From positions 496,001-560,000 of the forward strand of contig NZ_JACNMS010000003.1 of the NCBI RefSeq assembly GCF_020595125.1: 64,000 nucleotides of DNA, in the 5' to 3' direction. The position numbers were made by a program, and so were the translations under genes. This stretch comes from Jeotgalibacillus aurantiacus. GTDB lineage: Bacteria; Bacillota; Bacilli; Bacillales; Jeotgalibacillaceae. Every line of letters starts with the position of its first letter. The stretch's first letter is position 1. The notes under the pieces are model-generated. The model was not told the origin of the DNA. It worked only from the letters and a program-made list of their open reading frames with translations, and made no database searches. Below, piece by piece: positions 26,507 to 36,837 of this stretch.

Positions 26507-26518
26507 GAAATCCAGTTC

Positions 26519-26550
26519 AAAACTCTCCGGGATGTCCCGGGGAGTTTTTT
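26519..26550 (+). terminator. Terminator of DUF1002 gene
   Basis: AACTCTCCGGGA / TCCCGGGGAGTT (one wobble), then T6. The remaining stretch to 26803 is AT-rich and shows nothing else I can support. Confidence 0.88.
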
Positions 26551-26803
26551 AAGTATCAGGCAGTAAGTTGCCTTCCTCTCAAACCATTTTCCTTGTATAG
26601 TCATGATCTGTTCATAAATATACAAGTAAGAAAATGAAAATAAAGAGTACGTAAAGGTTCATGTCAACATTTCTCGTTTGATACGGATCTTTTATTATCT
26701 TTGTACAAAGGAAAAGATGGATTTATCTTTGATTTAGAAGGGTTTGTCATATTTATACTCAATGCAAAATTATGCAATCTACAGAAAAATTAAAAAATTA
26801 GTA

Positions 26804-26831
26804 TTGAAATATTCCTGTAACATCGTATAAT
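26804..26831 (+). promoter_or_regulatory. Promoter of oligopeptide ABC operon
   Basis: TTGAAA (26804-26809), 16-nt spacer, TATAAT (26826-26831), about 70 nt before the first gene. Confidence 0.65.
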
Positions 26832-26903
26832 AAGGCTTATCAAATTCAGAAAACTAAGTATATTAGAAAAATAAAAATGATTCAGGTTTTGAGGGGGATG
26901 ACC

Positions 26904-27923
26904 ATGAACACGCAGGAAAAGGTGCTTGACGTCAAAGGGCTCAAGGTTTCCTTCTTCACAGACGATGGGGAAGTACCGGCAGTTGATGATATTGACTTTT
27001 ATGTCCGAAAGGGAGAAGTCCTTGGTATTGTTGGTGAATCAGGGTGCGGAAAAAGTGTAACATCATTATCCGTCATGGGTTTGATTCCAAGTCCTCCAGG
27101 TAAAATTGTCGGAGGCAGCATTAAATTAAATGATGAAGAATTAACAAAAGCTTCTGAGAAGAGGATGCGGCAAATCAGAGGAAATGATGTAGCCATGATT
27201 TTTCAGGAGCCGATGACATCGCTGAATCCGCTTTTTACAATTGGAAATCAGCTGATGGACTCGATGCTTATACATAAAAAAGGGAATAAACGAGAAGCGA
27301 AAAAACGGGCGATCGACATGCTGAAGCTTGTCGGTTTGCCTCGTGCCGAAGAATTGATGAATGACTATCCGCATCAGCTGTCAGGTGGAATGAGGCAGCG
27401 TGTCATGATTGCGATGGCGATGGTGTGCGATCCGAAGCTGCTGATTGCAGATGAGCCGACAACGGCATTGGATGTAACCATTCAGGCCCAGATTCTGAAG
27501 CTGATGAAACGTCTGAATGTAGAGCTGAACACTGCTATCATGCTGATTACACATGATCTTGGAGTTGTTGCTGAAACATGTGAGCGGATCGTTGTTATGT
27601 ATGCAGGGAAGGTCGTTGAAACAGGCCCTGCAATTGATATTTTCAAAGATCCACAGCATCCATATACCAGAGGATTAATCCAATCAGTACCGGACATGAG
27701 ATACAAAAAGCAGCGGCTTTATTCGATTCCGGGCAATGTACCAAAACCAGGCTCAATCAAAACAGGGTGCCGCTTTGCAGACCGCTGTGAATTCGCATTT
27801 GACCGTTGCAGACAGGAAGACCCGCCACTGTATCATACGGCGGAAGGCCGCTCCACAAGATGTTTCCTGTTCGATGAAAAGGAGGGCGCAGCTCATGACA
27901 ACAGAGCCACTGTTGAAAGTTGA
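26904..27923 (+). CDS. Oligopeptide ABC transporter ATPase (OppD/AppD type)
   Basis: 339 aa. Walker A GESGCGKS, signature [14 protein letters not shown], Walker [13 protein letters not shown], and the C-terminal oligopeptide/nickel extension with GCRFADRC. It provides one of two ATPases for peptide import. The ATG at 26904 has a 7-nt gap to GAGGGGG; the ATG at 26898 is too close. It is first of five genes in the order D-F-A-B-C, the order I recall for the B. subtilis app operon. Confidence 0.9.
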   Translation: MNTQEKVLDVKGLKVSFFTDDGEVPAVDDIDFYVRKGEVLGIVGESGCGKSVTSLSVMGLIPSPPGKIVGGSIKLNDEELTKASEKRMRQIRGNDVAMIFQEPMTSLNPLFTIGNQLMDSMLIHKKGNKREAKKRAIDMLKLVGLPRAEELMNDYPHQLSGGMRQRVMIAMAMVCDPKLLIADEPTTALDVTIQAQILKLMKRLNVELNTAIMLITHDLGVVAETCERIVVMYAGKVVETGPAIDIFKDPQHPYTRGLIQSVPDMRYKKQRLYSIPGNVPKPGSIKTGCRFADRCEFAFDRCRQEDPPLYHTAEGRSTRCFLFDEKEGAAHDNRATVES

Positions 27924-28923
27924 AAATCTTAAGAAGCATTTCCCTGTTCGCGGGGGAATCTTAGGTAAAGAAGTTGGCAGTGTAAAAGCAGTTGAAGGTG
28001 TATCGTTTACCGTACATAAAGGTGAAACGCTTGGCATCGTTGGTGAGTCAGGCTGCGGCAAATCGACAACAGGACGCATGCTTCTCAGACTGATTGAGCC
28101 GACTGATGGAAAGGTTTACTTTGAGGGTCAGGATGTCACGACATTAAGTACATCTGAAATGCGTAAGCTTAGACGTGATATGCAGATGGTGTTCCAGGAC
28201 CCGTTTGCTTCACTCAATCCAAGACATACGGTTGAAAAGATTCTCGAAGAACCGTTGAAAGTCCATGGAATTGGTACGCCTAAAGAACGTAAACAGAAAG
28301 TACGTGAATTACTTGAAATCGTTGGGCTCAGCAGTTATCACGCCAAGCGTTATCCACACCAGTTCAGTGGTGGACAGCGTCAGCGGATTGGCATCGCCCG
28401 GGCACTGATGACCCGTCCGAAATTAATTATTGCGGATGAGCCCGTCTCAGCGCTGGATGTATCGATTCAATCCCAGGTGCTGAACCTGATGCAGGATTTA
28501 CAAAAAGAATTTCAGCTTACGTATATCGTGATCGCTCATGATCTCGGTGTCGTTCGCCATATAAGTGACCGTGTCGGTGTGATGTATTTAGGTAAAATGG
28601 CTGAGCTTGCTGATAGTGAAAGGCTTTATGAAAACCCATTACACCCTTATACGCAGGCATTATTATCAGCCGTGCCGATTCCGGATCCACTGTTTGAAAA
28701 AGAGTCTGTTGTGCTTGAAGGAGATATTCCAAGTCCAGCGAATCCGCCATCAGGCTGTACATTCCACACAAGATGTCCATTTAAAATGGATGTTTGTGCC
28801 CAAAAGGTTCCCGAGTTGAGGGAGCATGAATCAGGACATTACGTTGCCTGCCATTTATATACAGAGAACGGCAGTGCAGCGAGTCAAAATACAAAAGTAC
28901 TTGAGGAGGGAAAGCATGAATAA
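27895..28923 (+). CDS. Oligopeptide ABC transporter ATPase (OppF/AppF type)
   Basis: 342 aa. Walker [49 protein letters not shown], and the C-terminal [11 protein letters not shown] extension. Second ATPase of the peptide importer. The ATG at 27895 is used because AAAAGGAGGG lies upstream; it overlaps the D gene by 29 nt. The long open frame upstream is a shadow of that gene. Confidence 0.9.
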   Translation: MTTEPLLKVENLKKHFPVRGGILGKEVGSVKAVEGVSFTVHKGETLGIVGESGCGKSTTGRMLLRLIEPTDGKVYFEGQDVTTLSTSEMRKLRRDMQMVFQDPFASLNPRHTVEKILEEPLKVHGIGTPKERKQKVRELLEIVGLSSYHAKRYPHQFSGGQRQRIGIARALMTRPKLIIADEPVSALDVSIQSQVLNLMQDLQKEFQLTYIVIAHDLGVVRHISDRVGVMYLGKMAELADSERLYENPLHPYTQALLSAVPIPDPLFEKESVVLEGDIPSPANPPSGCTFHTRCPFKMDVCAQKVPELREHESGHYVACHLYTENGSAASQNTKVLEEGKHE

Positions 28924-30544
28924 GAAAGCATGGTTATTATTTTTCGTATTGCTTCTTACGGTCTCAACTGCATTATTTGGTTGTTCCAGTGAGGATGGGG
29001 CGTCAGAAGACGGCTCAGGAAATGATGGGGGCGGCGATTCTGCTGAAGAAACACAAGATACACTTGTCTTTGGACGTGGGGGCGACTCAGTCGGACTTGA
29101 TCCAATTACAGTAACAGACGGTGAATCTTTCAAAGTAACGAAAAACATCTTTGATACACTGATTTCCTTCGGTGAACAGGATACTGAAATCCAGCCTGGA
29201 CTTGCTGCAGAATGGGAAGTGTCTGAAGATGGTCTGACTTATACTTTCATGCTTCAGGAAGGTGTAACATTCCACGATGGTACTGAATTTAATGCGGATG
29301 CGGTTGTGTTCAACTTTGACCGCTGGGCTAATGGAACAGAAGATAAGTTCTACTACTACAAATCAATGTTTGGTGGATTCGGTGATGATGAAGGGCACGT
29401 AATTGAATCCGTTACAGCGGTCGATGATCTGACTGTTGAAATTAAGCTCAAGCGTCCACAGGCGCCATTCCTTAAGAATCTTGCAATGAGCCCGTTTGGA
29501 ATTGCAAGCCCGGCTGCACTTGAAGAATTGGGTGATGAAGGGTTTAATGAGGCACCTGTAGGTACAGGTCCATTCAAGTTTGTTGAGTGGAGAAGAAATG
29601 AGCGTATTGTGATTGAGAAAAATGAAGATTACTGGCAGGAAGGTTATCCAAAGCTGAACCAGGTTATTTTCCGTTCAATTCCTGAGAACTCAGCACGTCT
29701 GAATGCGCTATTGAATAACGAAATTGATCTTGCTGACGGTATCAACCCGAGTGATGCTGCACAAATCGAAGGCAATGACCAGCTGCAGCTGTTTGAACGC
29801 CCATCGATGAATGTTGGTTACCTTGGTCTTACTGCAACTCGCGAACCATTTGACGATCCAAAAGTACGTCAGGCGATGAACCACGCAATTGACCGTCAGG
29901 CGATCGTGGATGCATTCTTTGAAGGTCGTGCTGAAGTAGCGAAAAACCCTATGCCACCAGTTATTGCAGGATACAATGATGAAATTGAAGGCTACGAATA
30001 CGATCCTGAAAAAGCAAAGCAGCTTCTGGAAGAAGCAGGTCTTGGTGACGGGTTTGAAATGGAGCTTTGGGCAATGCCGGTTCCACGTCCTTACATGCCA
30101 GATGGACAAAAAGTTGCTGAAGCGATTCAGAGTAATCTTGCTGATGTAGGGATTACTGCTGAAATCGTAACATATGAGTGGGCTACTTACCTTGAGAAAG
30201 CACGTATGGGAGAAGCTGATGCATTCCTTCTTGGATGGACTGGAGACAACGGTGATGCTGACAACTTCCTTTATGTTCTATTAGATCAGGATAATATCGG
30301 AAGCAACAACTATACGTACTACGAAAATCAGGAAGTACACGATCTGTTAATTCAGGCTCAGTCTGAAACAGATGAAGATGCACGTAATCAGCTGTATATG
30401 GAAGCACAAGAGCTGATTCATGCGGATGCTCCTTGGGTACCACTTGCACACTCTACGCCTCTGATGGCAGGGTCTGCAGCACTTCAGGACTTCGTTGCTC
30501 ACCCAACTGGCTCTGATGATCTTCACAAAGTATACTTTGAATAA
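28916..30544 (+). CDS. Oligopeptide-binding lipoprotein (family 5 SBP)
   Basis: 542 aa. Signal peptide with lipobox LFGC, an acidic-glycine linker, then the family-5 fold (VFGRGGDSVGLDPITVTDGES, GTGPFKFVEWRR, VRQAMNHAIDR). It is anchored outside the membrane and delivers oligopeptides to the permeases. The start is set by GAGGAGGG before the ATG at 28916, overlapping the F gene by 8 nt. An imperfect terminator follows, which would raise its transcript level over the permeases. Confidence 0.9.
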   Translation: MNKKAWLLFFVLLLTVSTALFGCSSEDGASEDGSGNDGGGDSAEETQDTLVFGRGGDSVGLDPITVTDGESFKVTKNIFDTLISFGEQDTEIQPGLAAEWEVSEDGLTYTFMLQEGVTFHDGTEFNADAVVFNFDRWANGTEDKFYYYKSMFGGFGDDEGHVIESVTAVDDLTVEIKLKRPQAPFLKNLAMSPFGIASPAALEELGDEGFNEAPVGTGPFKFVEWRRNERIVIEKNEDYWQEGYPKLNQVIFRSIPENSARLNALLNNEIDLADGINPSDAAQIEGNDQLQLFERPSMNVGYLGLTATREPFDDPKVRQAMNHAIDRQAIVDAFFEGRAEVAKNPMPPVIAGYNDEIEGYEYDPEKAKQLLEEAGLGDGFEMELWAMPVPRPYMPDGQKVAEAIQSNLADVGITAEIVTYEWATYLEKARMGEADAFLLGWTGDNGDADNFLYVLLDQDNIGSNNYTYYENQEVHDLLIQAQSETDEDARNQLYMEAQELIHADAPWVPLAHSTPLMAGSAALQDFVAHPTGSDDLHKVYFE

Positions 30545-30560
30545 TCAGTAACACGATTGC

Positions 30561-30593
30561 GGGGGAAGGTGATCATTCGCCTTCCTCCTTTTT
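30561..30593 (+). terminator. Intra-operon attenuating terminator
   Basis: GGGGGAAGGTGA / TCGCCTTCCTCC stem with two wobble pairs, then TTTTTCTTT. It lies between the binding-protein and permease genes; partial read-through is assumed. Confidence 0.65.
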
Positions 30594-30642
30594 CTTTGTC
30601 AAACATTACATATTTAATAGAAGTGTTGAGAGGTGAAAAAGG

Positions 30643-31647
30643 ATGCTTCAATACATCATTAGAAGATTGCTGCAGCTCATACCGGTATTACTCGGAATGA
30701 CGTTTATCGTGTTTTTAATTATACGGGCGATTCCCGGAGACCCTGCATTGGTGATTCTGGGACAGCAGGCTACAGAGGAAGCCGTGGCCGCATTAAGGGC
30801 ATCTCTTGGTTTGGATGAACCATGGTATGTTCAATATTTTCAGTATCTTGGTAACTTGTTTACAGGAGACCTTGGGGAATCAATCCGGACGCGTACCCCT
30901 GTAAACGAAGAAATCTGGCCTTATCTTGCTACAACGTTTGAGCTTTCATTTTTTGCGATTTTAATTGCCGTTATTATTGGAGTTAATGCGGGGATTATCT
31001 CAGCATGGTTTCAAAATTCATGGTTTGATTATACAGCGATGATTTTAGCACTTGTAGGTGTGTCAATGCCTATCTTCTGGCTTGGTCTGATGATGCAGTA
31101 TCAGTTTTCCCTGCAGTGGGACTGGCTGCCGACATCAGGTCGTGAGGATGTTAGGGACCCTGTAACTGCTATTACAAATTTGTACTTACTCGATACATTA
31201 ATCCAGGGCAGATTCGATCAGTTCTGGACGGTGCTTAAGCATCTGATCATGCCGGGTATTGCACTTGCAACCATTCCAATGGCGATCATTGCGCGTATGA
31301 CAAGGTCAAGCATGCTTGAGGTCATGAAATCAGATTATATTCGTACTGCACGTGCGAAGGGTGAAAAAATGTTCTGGGTTGTTTATAAGCACTCTCTCAA
31401 GAATGCTGTTATTCCAGTTCTGACAGTAATCGGTCTGCAGACAGGATTACTGCTTGGAGGAGCAATTCTGACAGAAACCATTTTCAGCTTGCCTGGTATA
31501 GGACGCTACATCTATGAAGGTATTTCATCCCGTGACTATCCGGTTATTCAATCAGGCATTCTGGTCGTTGCCTTTATTTTTGTCATGATCAATCTGATTG
31601 TCGATATCCTTTACTCAATTATTGATCCTAGGATTCGCTACAACTGA
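30643..31647 (+). CDS. Oligopeptide ABC permease (DppB/OppB type)
   Basis: 334 aa with six hydrophobic segments. It starts MLQYIIRRLLQLIPVLLGMT as in DppB/OppB and has the docking loop YIRTARAKGEKMFWV around residue 230. First membrane subunit of the peptide importer. AGAGGTG precedes the ATG, 98 nt after the binding-protein gene. Confidence 0.92.
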   Translation: MLQYIIRRLLQLIPVLLGMTFIVFLIIRAIPGDPALVILGQQATEEAVAALRASLGLDEPWYVQYFQYLGNLFTGDLGESIRTRTPVNEEIWPYLATTFELSFFAILIAVIIGVNAGIISAWFQNSWFDYTAMILALVGVSMPIFWLGLMMQYQFSLQWDWLPTSGREDVRDPVTAITNLYLLDTLIQGRFDQFWTVLKHLIMPGIALATIPMAIIARMTRSSMLEVMKSDYIRTARAKGEKMFWVVYKHSLKNAVIPVLTVIGLQTGLLLGGAILTETIFSLPGIGRYIYEGISSRDYPVIQSGILVVAFIFVMINLIVDILYSIIDPRIRYN

Positions 31648-31677
31648 TGGGATTTCACGTAAGAGAGGAGTGTTTGT

Positions 31678-32577
31678 ATGGGTGAACCAGCTAAAATGCA
31701 GGAGCCGCCAGCTCCAGTGCAGCCACAAGAAGAAAATATTTCTCCATGGAAAGAAGGATGGAGAAAATTCCGCAAAAATAAAATTGCTCTAGTAGGGACG
31801 AGTATTGTTTTGTTCTTTGTCCTGATGGCAATCTTTGCACCATGGATTGCTCCTCAGGGAATCAATGAACAGGACCTGCCAAATCGTCTTCAGCCGCCAT
31901 CGTCTGAATTCTGGTTTGGAACCGATGATTTTGGCCGTGATATTTTCTCACGTGTTGTGTATGGAGCGCGAATCTCTCTGACCGTTGGATTTCTGGCGGT
32001 AGTCGGGTCTGCAGCTGTTGGAAGTCTGCTTGGCATTCTGGCAGGATATTATGGACGCTGGGTAGATACGATTATTTCACGTCTATTTGATATCATGCTG
32101 GCGTTTCCTAGTATTCTGTTAGCGATTGCGGTCGTTTCAATTCTGGGCCCTTCACTGCGCAACGCGCTAATTGCCATTGCGATCATTAATATACCGAACT
32201 TTGGACGACTAATCCGATCGAGAGTACTAAGCGTAAAAGAAGAGGAATATATTATGGCAGCGAAAGCAATTGGGATGAGTGATGCACGGATTTTATTCTC
32301 ACACGTTCTGCCGAATTCAATGACACCAATCATTGTACAGGGATCACTTGCCGTTGCAACAGCCATACTGGAAGCAGCAGCATTAGGATTCCTCGGGCTT
32401 GGTGCTCAGGTACCGCAGCCGGAGTGGGGAGCCATGCTTGCAGCGTCCCGTGCCTTGCTTGTACAGGCGCCATGGACACTTTTCTTCCCTGGTCTTGCCA
32501 TCATGCTTGCAGTACTGGGCTTTAACCTGATGGGTGACGGGCTGCGTGACGCACTTGATCCAAAAATGAAAACATAA
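31678..32577 (+). CDS. Oligopeptide ABC permease (DppC/OppC type)
   Basis: 299 aa with a proline-rich cytosolic N-terminus (PPAPVQP), then six hydrophobic segments. It has FGTDDFGRDIFSRVVYGAR after the first membrane segment and docking loop YIMAAKAIGMSDARIL. Second membrane subunit, last gene of the operon. GAGAGGAG precedes the ATG. A strong terminator follows within a few bases. Confidence 0.92.
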   Translation: MGEPAKMQEPPAPVQPQEENISPWKEGWRKFRKNKIALVGTSIVLFFVLMAIFAPWIAPQGINEQDLPNRLQPPSSEFWFGTDDFGRDIFSRVVYGARISLTVGFLAVVGSAAVGSLLGILAGYYGRWVDTIISRLFDIMLAFPSILLAIAVVSILGPSLRNALIAIAIINIPNFGRLIRSRVLSVKEEEYIMAAKAIGMSDARILFSHVLPNSMTPIIVQGSLAVATAILEAAALGFLGLGAQVPQPEWGAMLAASRALLVQAPWTLFFPGLAIMLAVLGFNLMGDGLRDALDPKMKT

Positions 32578-32578
32578 A

Positions 32579-32609
32579 AAAAATTCGCCGGTGATGCCGG
32601 CGAATTTTT
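32579..32609 (+). terminator. Terminator of oligopeptide operon
   Basis: AAATTCGCCGG / CCGGCGAATTT perfect stem, loop TGATG, then T-run. Confidence 0.92.
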
Positions 32610-32679
32610 GTGTTACATGGTATTTAGATGCTTGTCTATAAATTGCTGAAGGTGGTAGGGTATAGGTCAAATGACACGA

Positions 32680-32796
32680 TTTTTCGAACAAACCTGAAAT
32701 TCTTACGAACGTGTCGTATAGTCCTCCGATCCAGGGCGCAAATCCTGTGAACCATCAGCAACATCCCACGAACCTCAGCCGAAATCCTGCTAACCA
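32680..32796. repeat. 21-nt-period degenerate array D (6 units)
   Basis: Cores such as TACGAACG, TGTGAACC and CACGAACC align at 32683, 32704, 32725, 32746, 32767 and 32788, an exact 21-nt step. The reverse complement GGTTCACAGGATT of one unit is identical to a unit of array A. It sits between the convergent oligopeptide operon and mscL. Confidence 0.78.
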
Positions 32797-32838
32797 GCGC
32801 CTGCTGAAGCGAAGGACGGCTACTGCCCGATTTATAAA

Positions 32839-33219
32839 CTACAAAGTCTTCTCCTCTTTCAACAAATCCCTGATTTCACGCAAAAGCTCAATCTGTGGAT
32901 CAGGCACAGGAACAGCTTCCTTCGCCTCTTCTTTCCGCTTGAGTCGGTTCAACAGCTTCACAAACAGGAAAATAGCAAACGCCACAATAATAAAGTCAAT
33001 AATAGCCTGGATAAACACACCATATGTAACAGCTGCATCGCCAATCGTCAGTGCCAGCCCTGAGAAATTGACACCACCCATCACAATGCCAATCAGCGGA
33101 GTGATGATGTTCTCAACAAGTGCGGTTACAATTTTTCCAAATGCTGCACCGAGAACAACCGCAATCGCAAGATCCAGGACGTTTCCTCTCATCGCAAATT
33201 CTTTAAATTCCTTCAACAT
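32839..33219 (-). CDS. mscL: Large-conductance mechanosensitive channel MscL
   Basis: 126 aa, normal length. It begins [20 protein letters not shown] with the amphipathic helix, then first membrane helix [16 protein letters not shown], periplasmic loop, second membrane helix and charged C-terminal bundle. It opens under membrane tension to release solutes on osmotic downshock. The start at 33219 follows GGCGGTGATC; an in-frame ATG at 33243 has no ribosome site. Monocistronic. Confidence 0.95.
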   Translation of the reverse strand: MLKEFKEFAMRGNVLDLAIAVVLGAAFGKIVTALVENIITPLIGIVMGGVNFSGLALTIGDAAVTYGVFIQAIIDFIIVAFAIFLFVKLLNRLKRKEEAKEAVPVPDPQIELLREIRDLLKEEKTL

Positions 33220-33314
33220 ATGATCACCGCCTTTTCTTTTCATTATAAAACAGCAGAAGAGAAATAGTAGTGTTTATTACAAAGACTCTAAATGTTGAAA
33301 AATTATAAAAAACC

Positions 33315-33579
33315 GTGCCTGGTCATTCCTTCGCTTTCCGCTGTCTAGCTCCGTCGGGCAGGGACTAGCAAACTTCCCGTCCCCTCGTCCGATAAGTCAA
33401 CATCAGCTCACTGCGTTCGCTGTGTTTCCTTTATCTCCGTCGGGTCCAGTCCAGTTTGTACGTCCCTAAACGCCCGCCTCCGCTTTTCTATGGCCGCGCG
33501 GTGAGCCAGCTAGTGCTCCGCACTACGCTGTCTCACCTGTCGCTTCTCTGCCGCAGGAGTCTCCGGAATGACCAGGCAC
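33315..33579. repeat. Dispersed intergenic repeat, full copy E5
   Basis: Perfect 15-bp outer arms GTGCCTGGTCATTCC (33315-33329) and complement (33565-33579). Inside are a GTCTAGCTCCGTCGGGCAGG ... CGTCCCTAAACGCCCGC module (as in E3) and the inverted core module GGCCGCGCGGTGAGCC ... CTGTCTCACCTGTCGC (as in E1/E2). It lies between mscL and the alpha/beta-hydrolase gene. The rest of that gap shows nothing I can support. Confidence 0.85.
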
Positions 33580-33738
33580 TTTAGTGAGAGTTAACCTATA
33601 ACTTCATTTTTGAGGAGCGTGACTGAATATAACATATCCTTATTTTTTAGCGTTCTATCACATTCTTGTAGCGTCTAGATAAAAAACAAAAAAAGGATGA
33701 AACAATTCTTCCTTTTGAAGATGTCCCATCCTGTTTCA

Positions 33739-34539
33739 TTACCCTGTAGCTAATTGCTTACTTTTGTTTTCCAACTTATAAATATAGTCAATTGTCTGAA
33801 GGTTAAATTCCTCCGGCTGATCGATGTTGCAAACATGACCGGAACGTCGGATAGTAATGTACTGAAGTGACTGGTCGCGTCTGACAAGCTCTTCTACGGG
33901 AGCACGGAAGAGGTAATCCTCCTGTCCCATCACAAAAAATGTCGGGATTCCTTTGTGATCAAGCTGCAGCTTTGATAAATAAGGATTAATCATCTTTGTG
34001 AGTGAGAACCACTTGATGAACTCTTTCTGACACATTTTTTTAGCAGAATTGACAAACGCTAAACGGGATTCTTCATGCCGGCGATTTGGCATAATGATCC
34101 AGGCGAACAGCTTGTACAGAAGCATGTATGGAATGAAGCGTTTCGTTGTCCGGCCGAACCATAACAGGAACTTGGTGCGGATATCAAGCTTGATAATCGC
34201 CCCGCATAAGATCTGTGAGCGGACATATTGAGGGAACTCGCTTGTAATCGTCTGAACAACGATGGTTCCAAGAGAGATTCCGATAAAATGAGATTGCTTT
34301 ACATGTAAATGATTTAATACGTCAATGACTTCTTTTGAGATCTCTTTAAACGTATCTCCCTTTTTCCAGCGGCCGCGCTCTGACTGGCCGTGACCACGAA
34401 GGTCAACAACAATGACGTTAAAATGTTTTCTGAATTCCTTGATTTGTTTAAACCAGATGCTTGAGCTTCCACCGGCACCGTGAATAAAAGTAACCCATGG
34501 AAGAGATTCGTTATTTTGATAGGTTCTGTAATGAAGCAC
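33739..34539 (-). CDS. Alpha/beta-hydrolase
   Basis: 266 aa alpha/beta-hydrolase fold protein. Oxyanion-hole HGAGGSSSIW is near residue 20, VVDLRGHGQSER follows, nucleophile Ser is in GISLGTIV, acid in GQEDYLF, and catalytic His in SGHVCNIDQPEEF. Cytosolic. Substrate unknown; esterase or lactonase are possible. The start codon is GTG at 34539, with AAAAGGGG 9 nt upstream on the minus strand. Confidence 0.85.
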   Translation of the reverse strand: MLHYRTYQNNESLPWVTFIHGAGGSSSIWFKQIKEFRKHFNVIVVDLRGHGQSERGRWKKGDTFKEISKEVIDVLNHLHVKQSHFIGISLGTIVVQTITSEFPQYVRSQILCGAIIKLDIRTKFLLWFGRTTKRFIPYMLLYKLFAWIIMPNRRHEESRLAFVNSAKKMCQKEFIKWFSLTKMINPYLSKLQLDHKGIPTFFVMGQEDYLFRAPVEELVRRDQSLQYITIRRSGHVCNIDQPEEFNLQTIDYIYKLENKSKQLATG

Positions 34540-34611
34540 GTATCGTTACCCCTTTTTATATACTCTATTAATCTAAACATATTAAACCCTATTGAATCAA
34601 CTGAAAAGCGG

Positions 34612-34962
34612 TCAGACCACTTGGAAATAATAGTGTTTGTGAAGGCTGCAGCCCGGGTTGAAGGAAGCCTGGCAGGAAGGGCAGACAGAGTCGCTTTGCA
34701 AGTATTCGTTAATCGTTAATTCTGTTCCGCAGGACCCGCAGAGGATTGCTTTTTGATCGAACTGATCAGCAGGCCAGACCTGATGGTTTCCGCAGCCGGA
34801 TTCATCGTGACAGTTTTTACACGGATAATAACGTCCGCAGCAGTAAAACTTAATCGCAATAACATCGAGTGGGGAATGATAATGAGTGCACCTTGTTTCG
34901 CGATCAATTTGTGGTCCGAAGACATCTATACCGTGAATATTGACTTTATGCTGAATTGTCAT
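34612..34962 (-). CDS. CHY-type zinc finger protein
   Basis: 116 aa, rich in Cys and His. TRCTHYHSPLDVIAIKFYCC, CKNCHDESGCGNH and two CxxC pairs (CGSCG, CPSCQ) match the CHY zinc-finger family, binding probably three zinc ions. Cytosolic; function in bacteria unknown. The ribosome site is weak (GGTGATCTCAC). It stands between the hydrolase (same strand, 72 nt away) and the divergent lytS. Confidence 0.85.
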   Translation of the reverse strand: MTIQHKVNIHGIDVFGPQIDRETRCTHYHSPLDVIAIKFYCCGRYYPCKNCHDESGCGNHQVWPADQFDQKAILCGSCGTELTINEYLQSDSVCPSCQASFNPGCSLHKHYYFQVV

Positions 34963-35075
34963 GTGAGATCACCATTTTTTCTTTTATCTTATCATAAAGG
35001 AAGGAAATGCAGCTTCTCTCTATTTAGTAAAAGGTGTTATGATAGCGTTAACAATAAAGGGATGAAGGTGATTGG

Positions 35076-36836
35076 ATGCTGATTCTTGCGATGATTGAAC
35101 GTCTGGGCATCATTGTCACGGTGGCATTTTTATTGACTCGTTTATCTTTTTTCAGAAGACTGTTTGACTCTCACGGGCAAATTGATGTAAAGCAGCGAAT
35201 CCTGCTGGTCATCGTATTTGGCTGTTTTGGCATCATCGGTACTTATACAGGCATTATCATTAATCCGATGGAGGATTCGATTGATCGCTGGACCAGGGTG
35301 CTGAATGATGATGAAGCGATTGCGAATTCCCGGGTGCTTGGTGTGGTTGTAGCAGGGCTGCTTGGCGGCTGGCGGATCGGTGTAGGAGCAGGTTTAATTG
35401 CGGGTGTTCACCGTTTCTTTCTTGGAGGCTTCACCGGCATTGCATGTGGCATTGCAACCATTGTCGCCGGCGCTATGGCAGGTATCATCTCATCAAAGCA
35501 AAAGAAAAGCCGGATCGTGACACCAAAGGCTGCGCTGGTAGTAGGTGCATCAGCAGAAGCTGTTCAGATGCTGATCATTCTGGGTATGGCAAGACCTTTT
35601 GACCGTGCGTGGGCACTGGTACAGGATATCGGGATTCCGATGATTGTGGCAAATGGGATCGGGACTGCCCTCTTTGTGCTCATTATTAGAAGTGTTATTC
35701 AGGAAGAGGAGCGGATGGGTGCCGTTCAGTCTCAAAAAGCCTTACGTATTGCGAATCTGACTTTGACTCATATGAGAAAAGGACTGACGCCTGTTTCAGC
35801 TGCTGAAGTCTGCGCTATTTTATATAAGGAGATTCCTTCACTGGCGGTTGCGATTACAGACCGGACCACGATTTTATCACATATCGGAAACGGTCTTGAT
35901 CATCACGGAACAGGGGAGGAAATCCGGACGGAAGCCACTAAATACGTGATCGAAACCGGACAGGGCATCACGGTTGGGAAGCAGTCCATTCAGTGCGATG
36001 ATCCTGACTGCCCACTGCAGGCAGCCGTTATTGCCCCGTTAAAGCAGAAGGATAAAACGATCGGGACATTAAAGGTGTATTTTTCATCTGAACGGATGAT
36101 TTCTCCGATCATGCTGGAGCTGATAAGGGGATTATCGACTTTGTTAAGCCATCAGCTTGAAATTGCGGATGGGGAAAAGCATAAAGAGCTGGCCAGAGAG
36201 TCCGAGATCCGGATGCTGCAGGCTCAGGTCAGCCCGCACTTCCTGTTTAATGCGTTAAATACCATTGTCTCCCTTACAAGAACGAATCCGGATCATGCCA
36301 GAAAGCTGCTGATCTCATTATCAGCCTTTTTCAGGCAGAACCTTTCCGGAACCACGAAGAAAATTTCTACGGTGAGTGAGGAAATTGAACACGTGAAAGC
36401 CTATCTGTCCATTGAGGAAGCGCGTTTTTATGACAGGCTGGATGTCTCCTATGAAGTGGATCCTGGTGCTTTATCTGCAGCTGTTCCGCCGATGACGCTG
36501 CAGCCGCTTGTTGAAAATGCGATTAAGCACGGCTTGAAGGGAAAGAGTGAAGGCGGCAGACTGATCGTCAGGGTATACAAAGACGGCGACCGTGTCAGGA
36601 TAGAAATAGAAGATAACGGACAAGGAATGGATGAAACCCGCCTTGGCTCACTGGTTTCAGCTGCTGTTCCATCAGAAAAGGGAACCGGGATCGGCCTTTA
36701 CAATCTAAACGAACGTTTGATTAAGGTCATTGATGAGCACGCCGGACTGATTGTGAAATCAGAAAAAGGAAGTGGTACAACCGTCCGTTTTTCTGTTCCG
36801 GCCCCTGCAGACGAGTTTATGGGAGAGGTGATGTGA
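35076..36836 (+). CDS. lytS: LytS-family sensor histidine kinase
   Basis: 586 aa. N-terminal 5TM-5TMR_LYT membrane sensor (about residues 5-200), GAF-like domain (about 225-365), then His-kinase with phospho-acceptor in QVSPHFLFNALNT and ATPase motifs LVENAIKHGLKG, DNGQGM and GTGIGLYNLNERL. With the downstream regulator and cstA this mirrors BtsSR/BtsT-type pyruvate systems; that substrate is an inference. Overlap with the regulator is minimal (1-nt gap). Confidence 0.92.
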   Translation: MLILAMIERLGIIVTVAFLLTRLSFFRRLFDSHGQIDVKQRILLVIVFGCFGIIGTYTGIIINPMEDSIDRWTRVLNDDEAIANSRVLGVVVAGLLGGWRIGVGAGLIAGVHRFFLGGFTGIACGIATIVAGAMAGIISSKQKKSRIVTPKAALVVGASAEAVQMLIILGMARPFDRAWALVQDIGIPMIVANGIGTALFVLIIRSVIQEEERMGAVQSQKALRIANLTLTHMRKGLTPVSAAEVCAILYKEIPSLAVAITDRTTILSHIGNGLDHHGTGEEIRTEATKYVIETGQGITVGKQSIQCDDPDCPLQAAVIAPLKQKDKTIGTLKVYFSSERMISPIMLELIRGLSTLLSHQLEIADGEKHKELARESEIRMLQAQVSPHFLFNALNTIVSLTRTNPDHARKLLISLSAFFRQNLSGTTKKISTVSEEIEHVKAYLSIEEARFYDRLDVSYEVDPGALSAAVPPMTLQPLVENAIKHGLKGKSEGGRLIVRVYKDGDRVRIEIEDNGQGMDETRLGSLVSAAVPSEKGTGIGLYNLNERLIKVIDEHAGLIVKSEKGSGTTVRFSVPAPADEFMGEVM

Positions 36837-36837
36837 C

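Noticed and set aside
32711-33223. 170-codon plus-strand frame opposite mscL
   Set aside because: Antisense to the well-supported mscL and array D; low-complexity Ser/Thr/Ala composition typical of a shadow.
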